Shown here piece after piece: positions 1 to 11,200 of a stretch of 64,000 nucleotides of DNA. A model generated the notes under the pieces. It was not told where the DNA came from. It saw nothing but the letters and a program-made list of their open reading frames with translations, and did not search any database. A program made the position numbers and the translations under genes. Position 1 is the first letter of the stretch; every line of letters starts with the position of its first letter. The stretch comes from Pseudomonas sp. DG56-2. GTDB taxonomy: Bacteria; Pseudomonadota; Gammaproteobacteria; Pseudomonadales; Pseudomonadaceae. The stretch lies in assembly GCF_004803755.1 (NCBI RefSeq), contig NZ_CP032311.1:122501-186500 (forward strand), in the 5' to 3' direction.

Positions 1-478
<478 letters not shown>

Positions 479-613
479 TAACACCCAAGCAATTTGCGTC
501 GAACGACCAGATTGCGGTGTTGTGAAGACGAAACGAACCGAAAGTTTGCAACTCACAAACATCACATACCCGATTCGCTGGAGTGTCTGAACAAGACCTT
601 CTGGCAACAGAAT

Positions 614-732
614 TTCTTGACGACCATAGAGCATTGGAACCACCTGATCCCATCCCGAACTCAGTAGTGAAACGATGCATCGCCGATGGTAGTGTGGGGT
701 TTCCCCATGTGAGAGTAGGTCATCGTCAAGAT
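614..732 (+). rRNA. 5S ribosomal RNA, first copy
   Basis: About 119 nt with the typical Pseudomonas 5S sequence: paired ends TTGACGA and TCGTCAA, the conserved CCGAACTCAG loop and the GATGGTAGTGTGGGG segment. It lies about 135 nt after the 23S end, so it is the normal distal gene of the rRNA operon. It differs from the second copy at one internal position (CTCAGTAG here, CTCAGCAG there). The ends are estimated to within a few bases. Confidence 0.96.
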
Positions 733-741
733 TAAATTCCG

Positions 742-780
742 AAACCCCTATCTGCACATGCAGGTAGGGGTTTTGTCTTT
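742..780 (+). terminator. Terminator after first 5S gene
   Basis: Inverted repeat AACCCCTA(C/T)CTGCA around a short loop, followed by TTTTGTCTTT. This is a strong intrinsic terminator shape, 10 nt after the first 5S gene. Because a second 5S gene follows, it must either be leaky or the second gene must be reached by read-through. Confidence 0.85.
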
Positions 781-837
781 AGAGTAGAAGCATCAAGAAT
801 TCGTTGGCACGTCTACAGACGGACCAGCACACAGAAT

Positions 838-956
838 TTCTTGACGACCATAGAGCATTGGAACCACCTGATCCCATCCCGAACTCAGCAGTGAAACGAT
901 GCATCGCCGATGGTAGTGTGGGGTTTCCCCATGTGAGAGTAGGTCATCGTCAAGAT
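838..956 (+). rRNA. 5S ribosomal RNA, second copy
   Basis: A second 119-nt 5S gene in the same orientation, 105 nt after the first. It is identical to the first except for one base in the conserved loop region (C instead of T). The preceding ACAGAATTTC is also shared with the first copy, so the duplication includes a little 5' flank, probably the processing site. Tandem 5S genes at the end of one rRNA operon are known in Pseudomonas. Confidence 0.95.
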
Positions 957-964
957 TCAATTCC

Positions 965-1003
965 AAAACCCCTGTCTGCACTGCAGACAGGGGTTTTGTC
1001 TTT
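965..1003 (+). terminator. Terminator after second 5S gene, end of rRNA operon
   Basis: AAAACCCCTGTCTGCA is followed almost directly by its exact reverse complement and then by GTCTTT. It has the same design as the terminator after the first 5S gene but a different sequence, and is presumably the final terminator of the rRNA operon. Confidence 0.88.
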
Positions 1004-1031
1004 CTGGGATATGAGCAGTCTTGTGGGAGCC

Positions 1032-1721
1032 CTAGACGGTGCTCCTGCTCAGGTAGGCTTTTATTGCTGTCACGCCTGTGTTCAGGTGACGCTCAAGAAC
1101 CCTGATAGCATCCTCGACGGATTTCTCGCTGGCTGCATCGACCAGCTGGTTATGGTCATCTTGGGTCAGTTTACCCAGGCCCATAGAGGACAGATGAAAG
1201 CGCAGAAAACGCTCTTCCTCGTTAAGCTCGATTTCTATCAGGCGCAACAACTTTTTGTTGGAAGCCTTGCTGTAAAGGCTCATATGAAACAGTCGATTCA
1301 AACGGCCAATTTCGGCATGGCGGGTTTCGTTTTCCAATTGGCTTATGTAGCTGCGCGCCAGAGCGATATCGTCAGCATCAAGATGAGGAATGGATTGGCG
1401 CAGTGCTTCTGACTCCAGGATCACTCGTAGCGCATAAGCATCTACGGCATCTTCGCCAATCAGCGGGGCTACCACAGCGCCCTTGTGGGCGACAACTTGT
1501 AGCAGCGATTGCGCCTCAAGCTGACGCAATGCTTCGCGTACCGGCATGCGACTGACCCCGAACAGCGTTGCCAGCTCCTGCTGACGTACAGCCCTGCCGG
1601 GTGCCAGACGACCATCAAGGATGGCGCTGCGCAACCGTTCTTCAATAACGCTACGAGCCAGATGTGCGGGGACTTGCTCGCTGCCCAGTATTTCGCCCAA
1701 AGAACTGGTTTTTTCGGTCAC
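1032..1721 (-). CDS. GntR/FadR-family transcriptional regulator (FCD type)
   Basis: A 229-residue regulator. Residues about 20-90 form a winged helix typical of GntR proteins, with the recognition-helix signature FGVSRMPVREALRQLE around 54-69. Residues about 95-220 form an all-helical FCD effector domain with the expected Asp/His metal-ligand candidates (HLD, LFHMSLY, RHLN). FCD proteins usually sense organic acids or similar metabolites; the ligand here cannot be told. It is transcribed away from lapG and toward the rRNA operon. A perfect palindrome lies 36 bp upstream of the start, so autoregulation is likely. No obvious metabolic operon adjoins it, so its targets may be elsewhere. Confidence 0.9.
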   Translation of the reverse strand: MTEKTSSLGEILGSEQVPAHLARSVIEERLRSAILDGRLAPGRAVRQQELATLFGVSRMPVREALRQLEAQSLLQVVAHKGAVVAPLIGEDAVDAYALRVILESEALRQSIPHLDADDIALARSYISQLENETRHAEIGRLNRLFHMSLYSKASNKKLLRLIEIELNEEERFLRFHLSSMGLGKLTQDDHNQLVDAASEKSVEDAIRVLERHLNTGVTAIKAYLSRSTV

Positions 1722-1757
1722 GCTTTAGTCTTTCCTTAAATGTCGAAACGCTTTAGT

Positions 1758-1771
1758 GATTGGATCCAATC
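1758..1771. promoter_or_regulatory. Palindromic operator candidate for the GntR regulator
   Basis: GATTGGATCCAATC is a perfect 14-bp palindrome 36 bp upstream of the GntR start codon. Its TTGGATCCAA core fits the short palindromes bound by FCD-type GntR regulators. It also lies upstream of lapG, but 224 bp away. Binding is inferred. Confidence 0.55.
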
Positions 1772-1994
1772 AACCTAGTCAGCGCAGTGTTGCTTGTCAA
1801 ACCGCGCGGGTGTTCCTCCCCATCCACTGTGAACCAACAGGCACGGTGCAAGTTGCTATCGTGAATGAAGTCTAAATCCAATGGAAGCCGGCTTACGTAC
1901 CGGTCATAGCGGAAAACTTTTTGACTGAAAGCAAAGTGATGTCACCACGATTGTAAGGTGCCATTGTGTTTTAGCAGGTAAGGCCGCACCATCG

Positions 1995-2720
1995 GTGCTT
2001 TTCCATAGGTCTGCGCGGGTTTTCGCAGTGGCGATACGTTGGACTTTTCATTTGACCATACGCAGATTGGCCCTTGCCGGTGTACTCGGCTGCCTTTTGC
2101 TGGGCAGCCTGCATGCTGATTGGGATTTTTCCCAGATCAGTCGTCGTGCACAGTCACTGTATGGGCCGCTGGGGGCAGGGCAGGGTCGTATTGACGCGTG
2201 GCAGAACATGCTGGCAACGGAGAAACAGGGCAGCGAAGCCGCGCAACTCAAGCGCGTCAACCAGTTCTTCAATCACCAATTGCGCTACGTCGAAGATATC
2301 GACCTGTGGCGAGAAGTCGATTACTGGGCAACACCTATACAGGCATTGATCAAGGGACAGGGCGACTGCGAGGACTATGCTATCGCCAAGTACTTCAGCC
2401 TGCGGCGCATGGGGGTCCCGGCCGAAAAGCTGCGTATCACCTACGTAAAAGCGTTGCGCCAGAACCGTGCGCACATGGTGCTGACGTATTACTCAAGCCC
2501 CAATGCCATGCCGCTGGTGCTCGATAGTCTGATGGACGCTATCAAGCCTGCCAGTGAGCGAACCGACCTGCTTCCGGTCTACTCCTTCAATGGTGAGGGA
2601 CTGTGGCTGACGGGGGCATCAGGCAATAAGAAGGTGGGTGATACCAAACGCTTGTCCCGTTGGCAGGATCTATTGAAAAAGATGCAGGCCGAAGGTTTCC
2701 CGGCCGAACCGGTTTACTAA
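1995..2720 (+). CDS. lapG: LapG, calcium-dependent periplasmic cysteine protease
   Basis: LapG is a bacterial transglutaminase-like cysteine protease (DUF920) that cuts the N-terminus of LapA to release the cell from a surface. The catalytic residues are C125 (in GQGDCEDYAIAKY), H160 (NRAHMVL) and D177 (LVLDSLMD); their spacing matches the family. D124 and E126 flank the Cys as in the calcium-binding site. Residues about 20-40 form the export signal. The start chosen is GTG at 1995, giving 241 residues; a slightly later start before the hydrophobic segment is possible. lapD follows after 10 bp, so the two are co-transcribed. Confidence 0.95.
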   Translation: MLFHRSARVFAVAIRWTFHLTIRRLALAGVLGCLLLGSLHADWDFSQISRRAQSLYGPLGAGQGRIDAWQNMLATEKQGSEAAQLKRVNQFFNHQLRYVEDIDLWREVDYWATPIQALIKGQGDCEDYAIAKYFSLRRMGVPAEKLRITYVKALRQNRAHMVLTYYSSPNAMPLVLDSLMDAIKPASERTDLLPVYSFNGEGLWLTGASGNKKVGDTKRLSRWQDLLKKMQAEGFPAEPVY

Positions 2721-2730
2721 AGGAGCACAG

Positions 2731-4677
2731 ATGTCACTGTTCAAACAATTGCTGCTCGCCATCTGCCTGTTTCTGGTAGTCGCGTTCAGCGGCAGCTTTA
2801 TGGTCAGCCTCGAGAGTTCGCGCAGCCAATATGTCAACCAGCTGCGTTCGCATGCCCAGGATGCCGCTACCGCACTGGCGCTATCGCTGACACCGAACAT
2901 CGACGATCCGGCGATGGTCGAGCTGATGGTCAGTTCAATTTTCGACAGCGGTTATTACTCGAGTATCAAAGTTGTCGACCTGGCCTCTAACGCGGTGCTG
3001 GTGGAGCGCCACGCCGAAGCTGATGCTAATGGTGTCCCTGGCTGGTTTATTCGCCTGATCGGCTTAGAGGCGGCTGGAGGCGATGCCATTGTCAGTCGTG
3101 GCTGGCAACAGGCTGCCCGAGTCGAAGTAGTCAGCCATCCGATGTTCGCCCTGGGCAAGCTGTGGCAGAGCGCGTTGGGCAGTTTGGGCTGGTTGCTGTT
3201 GTGCGGAGCCCTGAGCGCCGTGCTTGGCGCGTTGTTGCTGCGTCGGCAGCTCAAACCGCTCGACTATATGGTTGCGCAGTCCCACGCCATTGCCCGTCGC
3301 GAGTTCTTGAGCCTTCCGGATCTACCGAGCACGCCTGAGTTGCGCCGGGTGGTCCAGGCGATGAATCAAATGGTCGAGAAACTCAAGGCGCTGTTCAAGG
3401 AGCAAGCCGAGCGTAGTGAGAAACTGCGTGTCGAGTCCTACCAAGACAGCCTGACCGGTTTGGCCAACAGACGTTATTTCGAAATGCAGCTCAACGCACA
3501 GGTCAGCAACATAGAGGAAGCTCGACCAGGCTACCTGTTGCTGTTGCGAGTAAAGGACTTGGCGGGCCTCAACCAGCGCCTCGGCGGTCAACGCACCGAC
3601 CAGTTGCTGCAGGCTGTTGGTCAGCAATTGCAACGCACCTGCGCTAACTATCCGGAAACCAACAATCTGATCACTCGCAGCCGTGGTGGCGAGTTCGCTG
3701 TGTTGGCACCCGGCCTGGTGCACGAGGAGGCGGTCCAACTGGCGCAGGCCTTGGAAGTGACTTTGCAGAGCCTGGCGGATACAGGTGCTACTGACGTCTC
3801 TCCAGTGGCCTGTATCGGTATGGCGCCCTACAGCCCTGGCGATTCCCCTCAGTCCCTGCTGAAGCTCGCAGATGAGGCCCTGGCTCGTGCAGAAGGCCAA
3901 GTGGAGCCGGGCTGGGTATGCCTTGAGCAAGGCTCCGCGCCTCAAGCCGGAGAATCTCATCACGTCTGGCATCAGCTGCTTGATGACGCGCTGCAGCAAG
4001 GACGTTTCCAGCTGTTTTTCCAACCGGTCGTGGCCAGCAATGCGCCGGAGCAGGTCTTGCACTACAAAGTGATCTCACGAGTCCTGGATGCTCAGGGCCA
4101 AGCCATCGCTGCAGGACGCTTTCTGCCGTGGCTTGAGCGTTTTGGCTGGTCGGCACGCCTTGATGTATTAATGCTCGAGCAGGTGCTCAAGCACATGCAA
4201 ACCCACACCGAGTCTTTGGCCCTGAACCTGTCTGCGGCTACGCTGGCCGATTCCAATGCGTTGCAACGGGTTTACGCATTGCTCGCTCAGCACCCGGCGC
4301 TGGGGCCCCGCCTGACCTTGGAGATTGGTGAAGAACAGCTACCGGATCAAGCGGTACTGGAGCAATTGACCCGGCGTCTGCATGCGCTCGGGTTCAGCCT
4401 GAGCCTGCAGCGTTTCGGTGGACGCTTCAGCATGATCGGCAACCTGGCCCACCTGGGCTTGGCGTATCTTAAGATTGATGGCAGCTACATCCGCGCTATT
4501 GATGAAGAGCAGCACAAGCGACTGTTCATCGAGGCGATCCAGCGCGCGGCACACAGTATCGATCTGCCGCTGATTGCTGAGCGCGTCGAAACCGAGGGTG
4601 AGCTTAAAGTACTGCGTGAGATGGGTATTCAGGGCGTGCAGGGCAGGTTGATTGGCGAACCCGCCCCCTGGCGCTGA
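2731..4677 (+). CDS. lapD: LapD, inner-membrane c-di-GMP receptor controlling LapG
   Basis: A 648-residue inside-out signalling protein. TM1 is at about 5-27, a periplasmic domain follows to about 148, TM2 is at 150-171, then HAMP, a degenerate GGDEF domain (RGGEF at 318-322) and a degenerate EAL domain (KVISRVL at 446-452). It therefore binds c-di-GMP but should not make or degrade it. Residues important in the Pseudomonas fluorescens protein fall at the same numbers: W125 (LapG contact) and R450, F566 and E617 (c-di-GMP binding). When c-di-GMP is bound, the periplasmic domain holds LapG away from LapA. The ribosome site AAGGAG precedes the ATG. Confidence 0.96.
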   Translation: MSLFKQLLLAICLFLVVAFSGSFMVSLESSRSQYVNQLRSHAQDAATALALSLTPNIDDPAMVELMVSSIFDSGYYSSIKVVDLASNAVLVERHAEADANGVPGWFIRLIGLEAAGGDAIVSRGWQQAARVEVVSHPMFALGKLWQSALGSLGWLLLCGALSAVLGALLLRRQLKPLDYMVAQSHAIARREFLSLPDLPSTPELRRVVQAMNQMVEKLKALFKEQAERSEKLRVESYQDSLTGLANRRYFEMQLNAQVSNIEEARPGYLLLLRVKDLAGLNQRLGGQRTDQLLQAVGQQLQRTCANYPETNNLITRSRGGEFAVLAPGLVHEEAVQLAQALEVTLQSLADTGATDVSPVACIGMAPYSPGDSPQSLLKLADEALARAEGQVEPGWVCLEQGSAPQAGESHHVWHQLLDDALQQGRFQLFFQPVVASNAPEQVLHYKVISRVLDAQGQAIAAGRFLPWLERFGWSARLDVLMLEQVLKHMQTHTESLALNLSAATLADSNALQRVYALLAQHPALGPRLTLEIGEEQLPDQAVLEQLTRRLHALGFSLSLQRFGGRFSMIGNLAHLGLAYLKIDGSYIRAIDEEQHKRLFIEAIQRAAHSIDLPLIAERVETEGELKVLREMGIQGVQGRLIGEPAPWR

Positions 4678-4688
4678 ACAACGTGCTG

Positions 4689-4711
4689 AGCGGGCCAGAG
4701 GACGGCCCGCT
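4689..4711. terminator. Hairpin between convergent lapD and small gene
   Basis: AGCGGGCC and GGCCCGCT form an 8-bp stem with a 7-nt loop, 12 bp after the lapD stop and just past the stop of the convergent 113-residue gene. There is no clear T-run, so it may act in both directions or only protect the mRNA ends. Confidence 0.5.
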
Positions 4712-4715
4712 GGGC

Positions 4716-5057
4716 TCAGATCAGACCACCGTCGTCACTGTCATCGATCAAGTTGTTCAAACCACCAAGCGCTTCACGTGCGCTGGAGCGGTTGAGCAGC
4801 TTGGCTTGAGCACCAGGCGGTAGGTCGGTGATGCTGATCACCCCCTTGGTGGTCAGTACTTCAATCAAGTCTTCGAGCACCCGAATCATATCCAGGTCGC
4901 TTTGTTTGAGCTGTTTGAGGCTGTTCTCGACAACATCATCGGCAAACCAGTCCTGAATCTCGGCGTGGTCGGCCGGCAACTCCTCCGTGTACTCGTCGAA
5001 GGCTGCCGCTTCTACCCGAAGCAATTCGCCCTGTGCATTACGTTGCACGTAGAACAT
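4716..5057 (-). CDS. Conserved small acidic protein between lapD and lapA
   Basis: A 113-residue soluble, acidic protein with no signal peptide or membrane segment. Similar small proteins in Pseudomonas have been labelled tryptophan synthase beta subunit-like, but nothing here resembles a PLP enzyme. The N-terminus (MFYVQRNAQGELLRVE) looks like a short beta hairpin; the middle is helical (SLKQLKQSDLDMIRVLEDLIEVL); the tail is rich in Asp and Gly. It starts 160 bp downstream of the lapA stop on the same strand and converges on lapD. GAGGGATACCCC before the ATG offers a ribosome site. Function unknown. Confidence 0.8.
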   Translation of the reverse strand: MFYVQRNAQGELLRVEAAAFDEYTEELPADHAEIQDWFADDVVENSLKQLKQSDLDMIRVLEDLIEVLTTKGVISITDLPPGAQAKLLNRSSAREALGGLNNLIDDSDDGGLI

Positions 5058-5178
5058 GGGGTATCCCTCGTTAAATTGAGTCCGTGACCGCAGTCAGCAG
5101 CATAGGCCAAGCTCGCCGGGCTTAGGGCCTGGCAAGCGAGTATGCAGCGTCATTGGGGTACAGGCCAAGCCCGTCGAC

Positions 5179-5205
5179 TGCGGCAGCCGGTATCGGGCTG
5201 CCGCA
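5179..5205 (-). terminator. Hairpin just after lapA
   Basis: TGCGGCAGCC and GGCTGCCGCA form a perfect 10-bp stem with a 7-nt loop, 12 bp downstream of the lapA stop codon. No T-run follows in the lapA direction, so it may stabilise the 3' end of the very long lapA mRNA rather than be a classical terminator. Confidence 0.5.
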
Positions 5206-5216
5206 ATCGATGGGTG

Positions 5217-8200
5217 TTAGCTGTTGGAGTGGTCGATCTTGATGGTTGGGTCAGCACCGGTTACCAGCGAGTTGATCGTGGTGTTGGCCCAATTGACGCC
5301 TTCGAGCTTGATGGTCACATCGGCATTGTTGATACCGCCGGCATCGTTGAGCTTGCCGGTGGAGCTGACCTGCAGGGTCGATTCGCCGTTGACCGTAGTG
5401 ATTTTCAGGAATTTATCGATAGTGCTGGCACTCTCGCCCTGAAGCAGATCGCTAAGGTCCAGACGGTCACCTTCGGCGCGGCTGAAGTCCTTGATCACGT
5501 CCTTGCCAGTGTCGCCGGCTTTCCAGACGAAGGTGTCGGCACCGCTGCCACCGGTAAGGATATCGTCACCTTTGCCACCGAAGAGGATGTCATTGCCCTC
5601 ACCGCCCAGCAGGGTATCGTTGCCCTCGCCGCCAATCAGCAAGTCGTTGCCAGCACCACCGATCAGCGTGTCCTTGCCGCTGCCGCCGAGCAGAATGTCA
5701 TTGCCCTTGCCGCCATCGAGGTAATCATCACCTCCCTGGCCGAAGAGGATGTCATTGCCGTCGCCACCCAGAAGGGTATCGGCACCATCATTGGCACGTG
5801 ATACATCGAACTCGCTGACGTGCTCGGCAATGTACTTGTGCAGTACCCGACCATCGACCTCGCCCAGCTGTACGCCCAACTTGCCCGCCACATAGGCTTG
5901 CATGGCTTCGACACCGTTGCCGGCAATACCGTCAAAGCTGACCAGGTCGCCGAACAGGATGTCGTTACCGTCGCCACCGCTGACCGCATCGTTGCCCGGT
6001 TTGGTCGCTTCGGTATGGCCGAGAATAGCTTCGGCCAGCTTGCTCGGGTCGATGTTGGTCTGTGGCTTGCCGTCGGTGTCGTATGGTTTCAAGTCATTGG
6101 CATTGACACCATTATTCAGCCCGATCGCTTCGACGCTCGAGTGCTTGGACAGCAGCAGGAAAGACTCTTTAGTGTTGCTGTCGAGGTACCAACCGGAGCT
6201 TGCATAGGACAACTCATAAGTGCCGTCGCCTTGTGCGTGCAACTCACCAGAGGCGGAGCTGTCCGACCGCCAGTTGTTGCTGCTGCTGTTGGTGCGGTAC
6301 TGGGCCGTGAGGTAACCATCCTTGTTGATGCTGATCCGATTATAGTTACCCACCATGTAGTTGGAGACGACGTCACCCATTTTGTAGTTCAGACCTGCCA
6401 ACACGGTGTCCATTTTGTAGTTGGAGTCATAGAACGTTGGGTTGGGTTTCTCTCCCGTCTGATAGATATTTGGCTGACCATCGGTGATGAAGAACGTCTG
6501 GTTGTCGCCTTTGCTACCGGCTATTTCAAGATTCTGGAACCAGTTGGCCGTGGTTTTGAATGCGTCTTCGTAGTTGGTGCCACCACCGGCTCTGAATTTG
6601 TCCAGCGCCTCCTGAAGCTTGTTCAAGGCATTCTTGTCAGCCAGATTGACCGAAACAGTAGCGTTGACCTGGGCGGAGAAGTCCACCAGCAAGATATTCA
6701 CCGTGCCGGACTGCGCACCTTTGACACTGTTGGCCAAAGTAGCGAACACCGACTCAAGGGATTTTTTCGCCGCGTTGACGCCGGAAGTTTCCATACTGCC
6801 CGAGGTATCGACAATGAACGCCAGGTTGTAGTCCTGCCCAGGCGTTACATGCAGGCCGTTTACGTCGGCAACGACGATGTCGTTCTCGGTGCCCAGGGTT
6901 TTGGTGTCGTCCAACTCCGTCAAGTTGCCAGGGAGGTAGCTATCAGGGTGTACGGTAACCGTAATCTTGCCCGGGGTGGAGGCGGAGTCGTTGTTGGCCT
7001 TCTCGGTCGCGGTCGCGGTAACGCTGATGTCGAACTTGCCTTGGAAGTAGGCCGGCGGCTTGATGCTCAGGCCGTTCAGGTTCCAATCAGTGACATCCAC
7101 TTCGGTCTTGCCGACGGTAATGGTGTGACCTGCGTCATCGCTGAGGATCGAGCCTTCCGGAATACCACCGAGCTTGATGCTGAGTTTTTCCGAGCCATCG
7201 GTATCAGTCAGATTGGCGGCGATACCCACTAGTTTGACTGTACCGTTTTCCGCACCCTCATTGAGCTTGTAGCCCTGGTAGTAGCCTTCGCCTTTGTCGC
7301 CATGCAGCTCACCAACAGTGACGCCCGCGTTGGTCAGGTCGTTGACGCTCGGGTACATCGGGATATTGGTTTTGCTCAGGTCGACCGGGGTGCTGCCATC
7401 GACCGACAGATTGACGTCGAAGCTGCCCGGTCCTGCCTGGTTGGCGTTGTAGATATCCAGGGTGTAGTAACCACTGATAGTCGGCTTGAACGAGCCGCTG
7501 ATCGCGCCGCCTGTACCCCAGGTGGCCGACGCCACGTTGTTGCCACCGATCGTGATCAGTACGCTGTCATCACCCACACCGCTAAAGCTGTAGGTCTTGC
7601 CTGCTTCCAGGAAGATCAAGCCAGAGGTCTTCGAGCCCGAACCTACAGCGACATTACTGTTGGATTCGACGTTGGTGACCAAAGAGCTGCTATTCGGGTT
7701 ACCAGACTTATCGAAGACGTTCTTCAGTGCGTCTCCGGTGATGCCGTTGCCATTGGTACCCAGGCCAACCAGAGTGTTCCAGTTTTCCTTGACCAGACCA
7801 AGTGAGTTCACGTTGTTGCTGCCAATGGTCAGGTTTGGCGCATCGGCAACTGGGGTGATATCGACCTTGACGGTCGCTTCGTTGCCCACGCCCTGGCCGT
7901 CAGTTGGCTTGAACTGGATATGTGCGTAGTCAGCCTTCTGATCGCCTACGCCGTTACCACCGTTGGCGTTGATACCCGACTCGTTGTGATCCGGAGTGAA
8001 CTTCAACTTACCGCCATCAATGTCGGCCTTGCTGAAGACCTTGCCTGCATCGACATCGGCCTTGGTCAGGGTCTTCCAGACGTTGCCTTCTTTGTACTGC
8101 AACACGCCATCGGCAGGCAGCTTAGTGATGGTCAGGCCCAGGTTGGCGGCTGGGGTGTCAGCATCGGAGATGCCGAAATTGGCCCAGGTCAGCACCAGGT

Positions 8201-11200
8201 CATTGTCTTCGGTGCCGGTCACGGCACCGCCAGCAGCTACTGGCGCTTCGTTGCTCTGGATGGTGGTCGTGACGCTGCCAGCGCTGCCATCTACTTCCAG
8301 TTTTTCGAAGTTACCGCCTGTGGCCGAGTCGATCTTCACGGTGAAGTTTTCAGCACCTTCGGCGATACCGTCACGCAGGATTGGCACGCTGAAGCTACCG
8401 GTGCTGCTGCCTTTTTGAATAGTGACAGTAGTCTGACCCGTGAAGTCCTCGCCGTTTTTGGCCGTGCCGGAGTAGCTCAGCGTAATGGTGACAGTAGCTT
8501 CTGCTTTGTTGGACAGCGTCAAGGTGTAGTGGGCTGACTCGCCTTCGGCAACCGAACCTGTACCACTGATTCCGACGGTGGTGGTGTCGGTGGTGTCGGC
8601 AACGTGGGTGATCGCTGGAGTGTCGCTAATGTCCAGCTTCTCGAAGTTGCCGCCGTCAGCGCCGGTAATGGTCGCACTGACATCGTCTGCATCGACGTAA
8701 ACGTCATCACGCGGCGCATCAATAGTGATGCTGCCGGAGGTTGCGTCGGCATCGATGATGATGGTCTCGCCGTTGCTCAAGGTCACGGTCACCGCGGTGC
8801 CTGCCGGATTGCTCAGGGTGGCGGTGTAGGTGATCTGGCCACCTTCGTCGACCGACGGGGTAGCAGTCAGTTCAAGGGTGGTGGTGTCCATGGTGTCGGT
8901 CACCTTGGTAACCGCTGGGGTTTCATCCACCGCCAGCTTCTCGAAATCGCCACCGGTGGTGCTTTCGATCGAGGCTTCCACGGTACCGGCGTCGATGTAG
9001 ACGTCATCCTTCGGTGCATCGAAATCGACCGAGCCAGTGGTTTCCCCGGCAGGGATGTTGATCACGGCGCCGTTGCTCAGGGTTACGGTCATCGCCGTGC
9101 CGGCTGGTTGGGTCAGCGTGGCGGTGTAGGTGATCTGACCGCCTTCGTCCACGGACGGCGTCGCACTCAACGACAGGCCGGTTTCGTTCTGGGTGCCAGG
9201 ACCATCGGTGACGGTGACGGTGGTTTCACCCGAGGTTTCGAGCTTCTCGTAGTTACCACCGGTGGTGCCGGTGATGCTGTTGGTCAAGTCCGGATTGGTG
9301 GTATGGACGTTGTCAGGCGCAACAAACTCCACCGTACCGGTGCTTTGACCCACTGGAATGGTGATGTGCTGACCATTGGCCAGGTTGATAACCAGGTCGG
9401 AGCCGGTGACAGGCGCACTAACGGTAGCGGTGTAAGTAATCACGCCGCCTTCACCGATAGTGCCGACGTCTGCGGTCAGCTCCACGGTCGAGGTATCGGT
9501 GGTGTCTTTGACTTCGGTGACGGCTGGGGTTTCGTCAACGGCCAGCTTCTCGAAGTCGCCACCGGTGGTGCTTTCGATCGAGGCTTCAACGGTGCCCGCG
9601 TCGATGTAGACGTCATCCTTCGGTGCATCGAAGTCCACCGAGCCGGTGGTTTCCCCGGCCGGGATGTTGATCACGGCGCCGTTGCTGAGGGTCACGGTCA
9701 TTGCCGTGCCGGCTGGGTGGGTCAGCGTCGCGGTGTAGGTGATCTGACCGCCTTCGTCCACGGACGGTGTCGCGGTTAGCGACAAGCCGGTTTCATTCTG
9801 GGTACCTGGACCATCGGTGACGGTGACGGTGGTTTCGCCTGAAGTCTCGAGCTTCTCGTAGTTACCACCGGTGGTGCCGGTGATGCTGTTGGTCAGATCC
9901 GGGTTGGTGGTATGGACGTTGTCTGGGGCCGTGTATTCAACGGTGCCGGTGCTCTGGCCAACCGGAATGGTGATGTGCTGACCATTGGCCAGGTTGATAA
10001 CCAGGTCGGAGCCGGTGACAGGCGCACTAACGGTAGCGGTGTAAGTAATCACGCCGCCTTCACCGATAGTGCCGACATCTGCGGTCAGTTCTACGGTCGA
10101 GGTATCGGTGGTGTCTTTGACTTCGGTAACGGCTGGAGTCTCGTCTACCGCCAGCTTCTCGAAATCGCCACCGGTGGTGCTTTCGATCGAGGCTTCAACG
10201 GTACCGGAGTCGATGTAGACGTCATCCTTCGGTGCATCGAAGTCCACCGAGCCGGTGGTTTCCCCGGCGGGGATGTTGATCACAGCGCCGTTGCTGAGGG
10301 TCACGGTCATTGCCGTGCCGGCTGGGTGGGTCAGCGTGGCGGTGTAGGTGATCTGACCGCCTTCGTCCACGGACGGTGTCGCGGTTAGCGACAAGCCGGT
10401 TTCATTCTGGGTACCTGGGCCATCGGTGACGGTGACGGTGGTTTCACCCGAGGTTTCGAGCTTCTCGTAGTTACCACCGGTGGTACCGGTGATGCTGTTG
10501 GTCAGATCCGGGTTGGTGGTGTGAACGTTGTCCGGGGCCGTGTATTCAACGGTGCCGGTGCTCTGGCCAACCGGAATGGTGATGTGCTGACCGTTGGCCA
10601 GGTTAATGACCAGGTCGGAGCCGGTGACTGGGGCGCTAACAGTCGCGGTGTAAGTGATCACGCCACCTTCACCGATGGTACCGACGTCTGCGGTCAGCTC
10701 CACGGTCGAGGTATCGGTGGTGTCTTTGACTTCGGTGACGGCTGGGGTTTCGTCAACGGCCAGCTTCTCGAAGTCGCCACCGGTGGTGCTTTCGATCGAG
10801 GCTTCAACGGTACCGGCGTCGATGTAGACGTCATCCTTCGGTGCATCGAAGTCCACCGAGCCGGTGGTTTCCCCGGCCGGGATGTTGATCACGGCGCCGT
10901 TGCTGAGGGTCACGGTCATTGCCGTGCCGGCTGGGTGGGTCAGCGTGGCGGTGTAGGTGATCTGGCCGCCTTCGTCAACGCTGCCAGTGGCGCTCAACGA
11001 CAGGCCAGTTTCGTTCTGCGTACCTGGACCGTCAGTAACGGTGACCGTGGTTTCACCCGAGGTTTCGAGCTTCTCGTAGTTACCACCGGTGGTGCCGGTG
11101 ATGCTGTTGGTCAGATCCGGGTTGGTGGTATGGACGTTGTCCGGCGCAACAAACTCCACCGTACCGGTGCTTTGACCCACTGGAATGGTGATGTGCTGAC

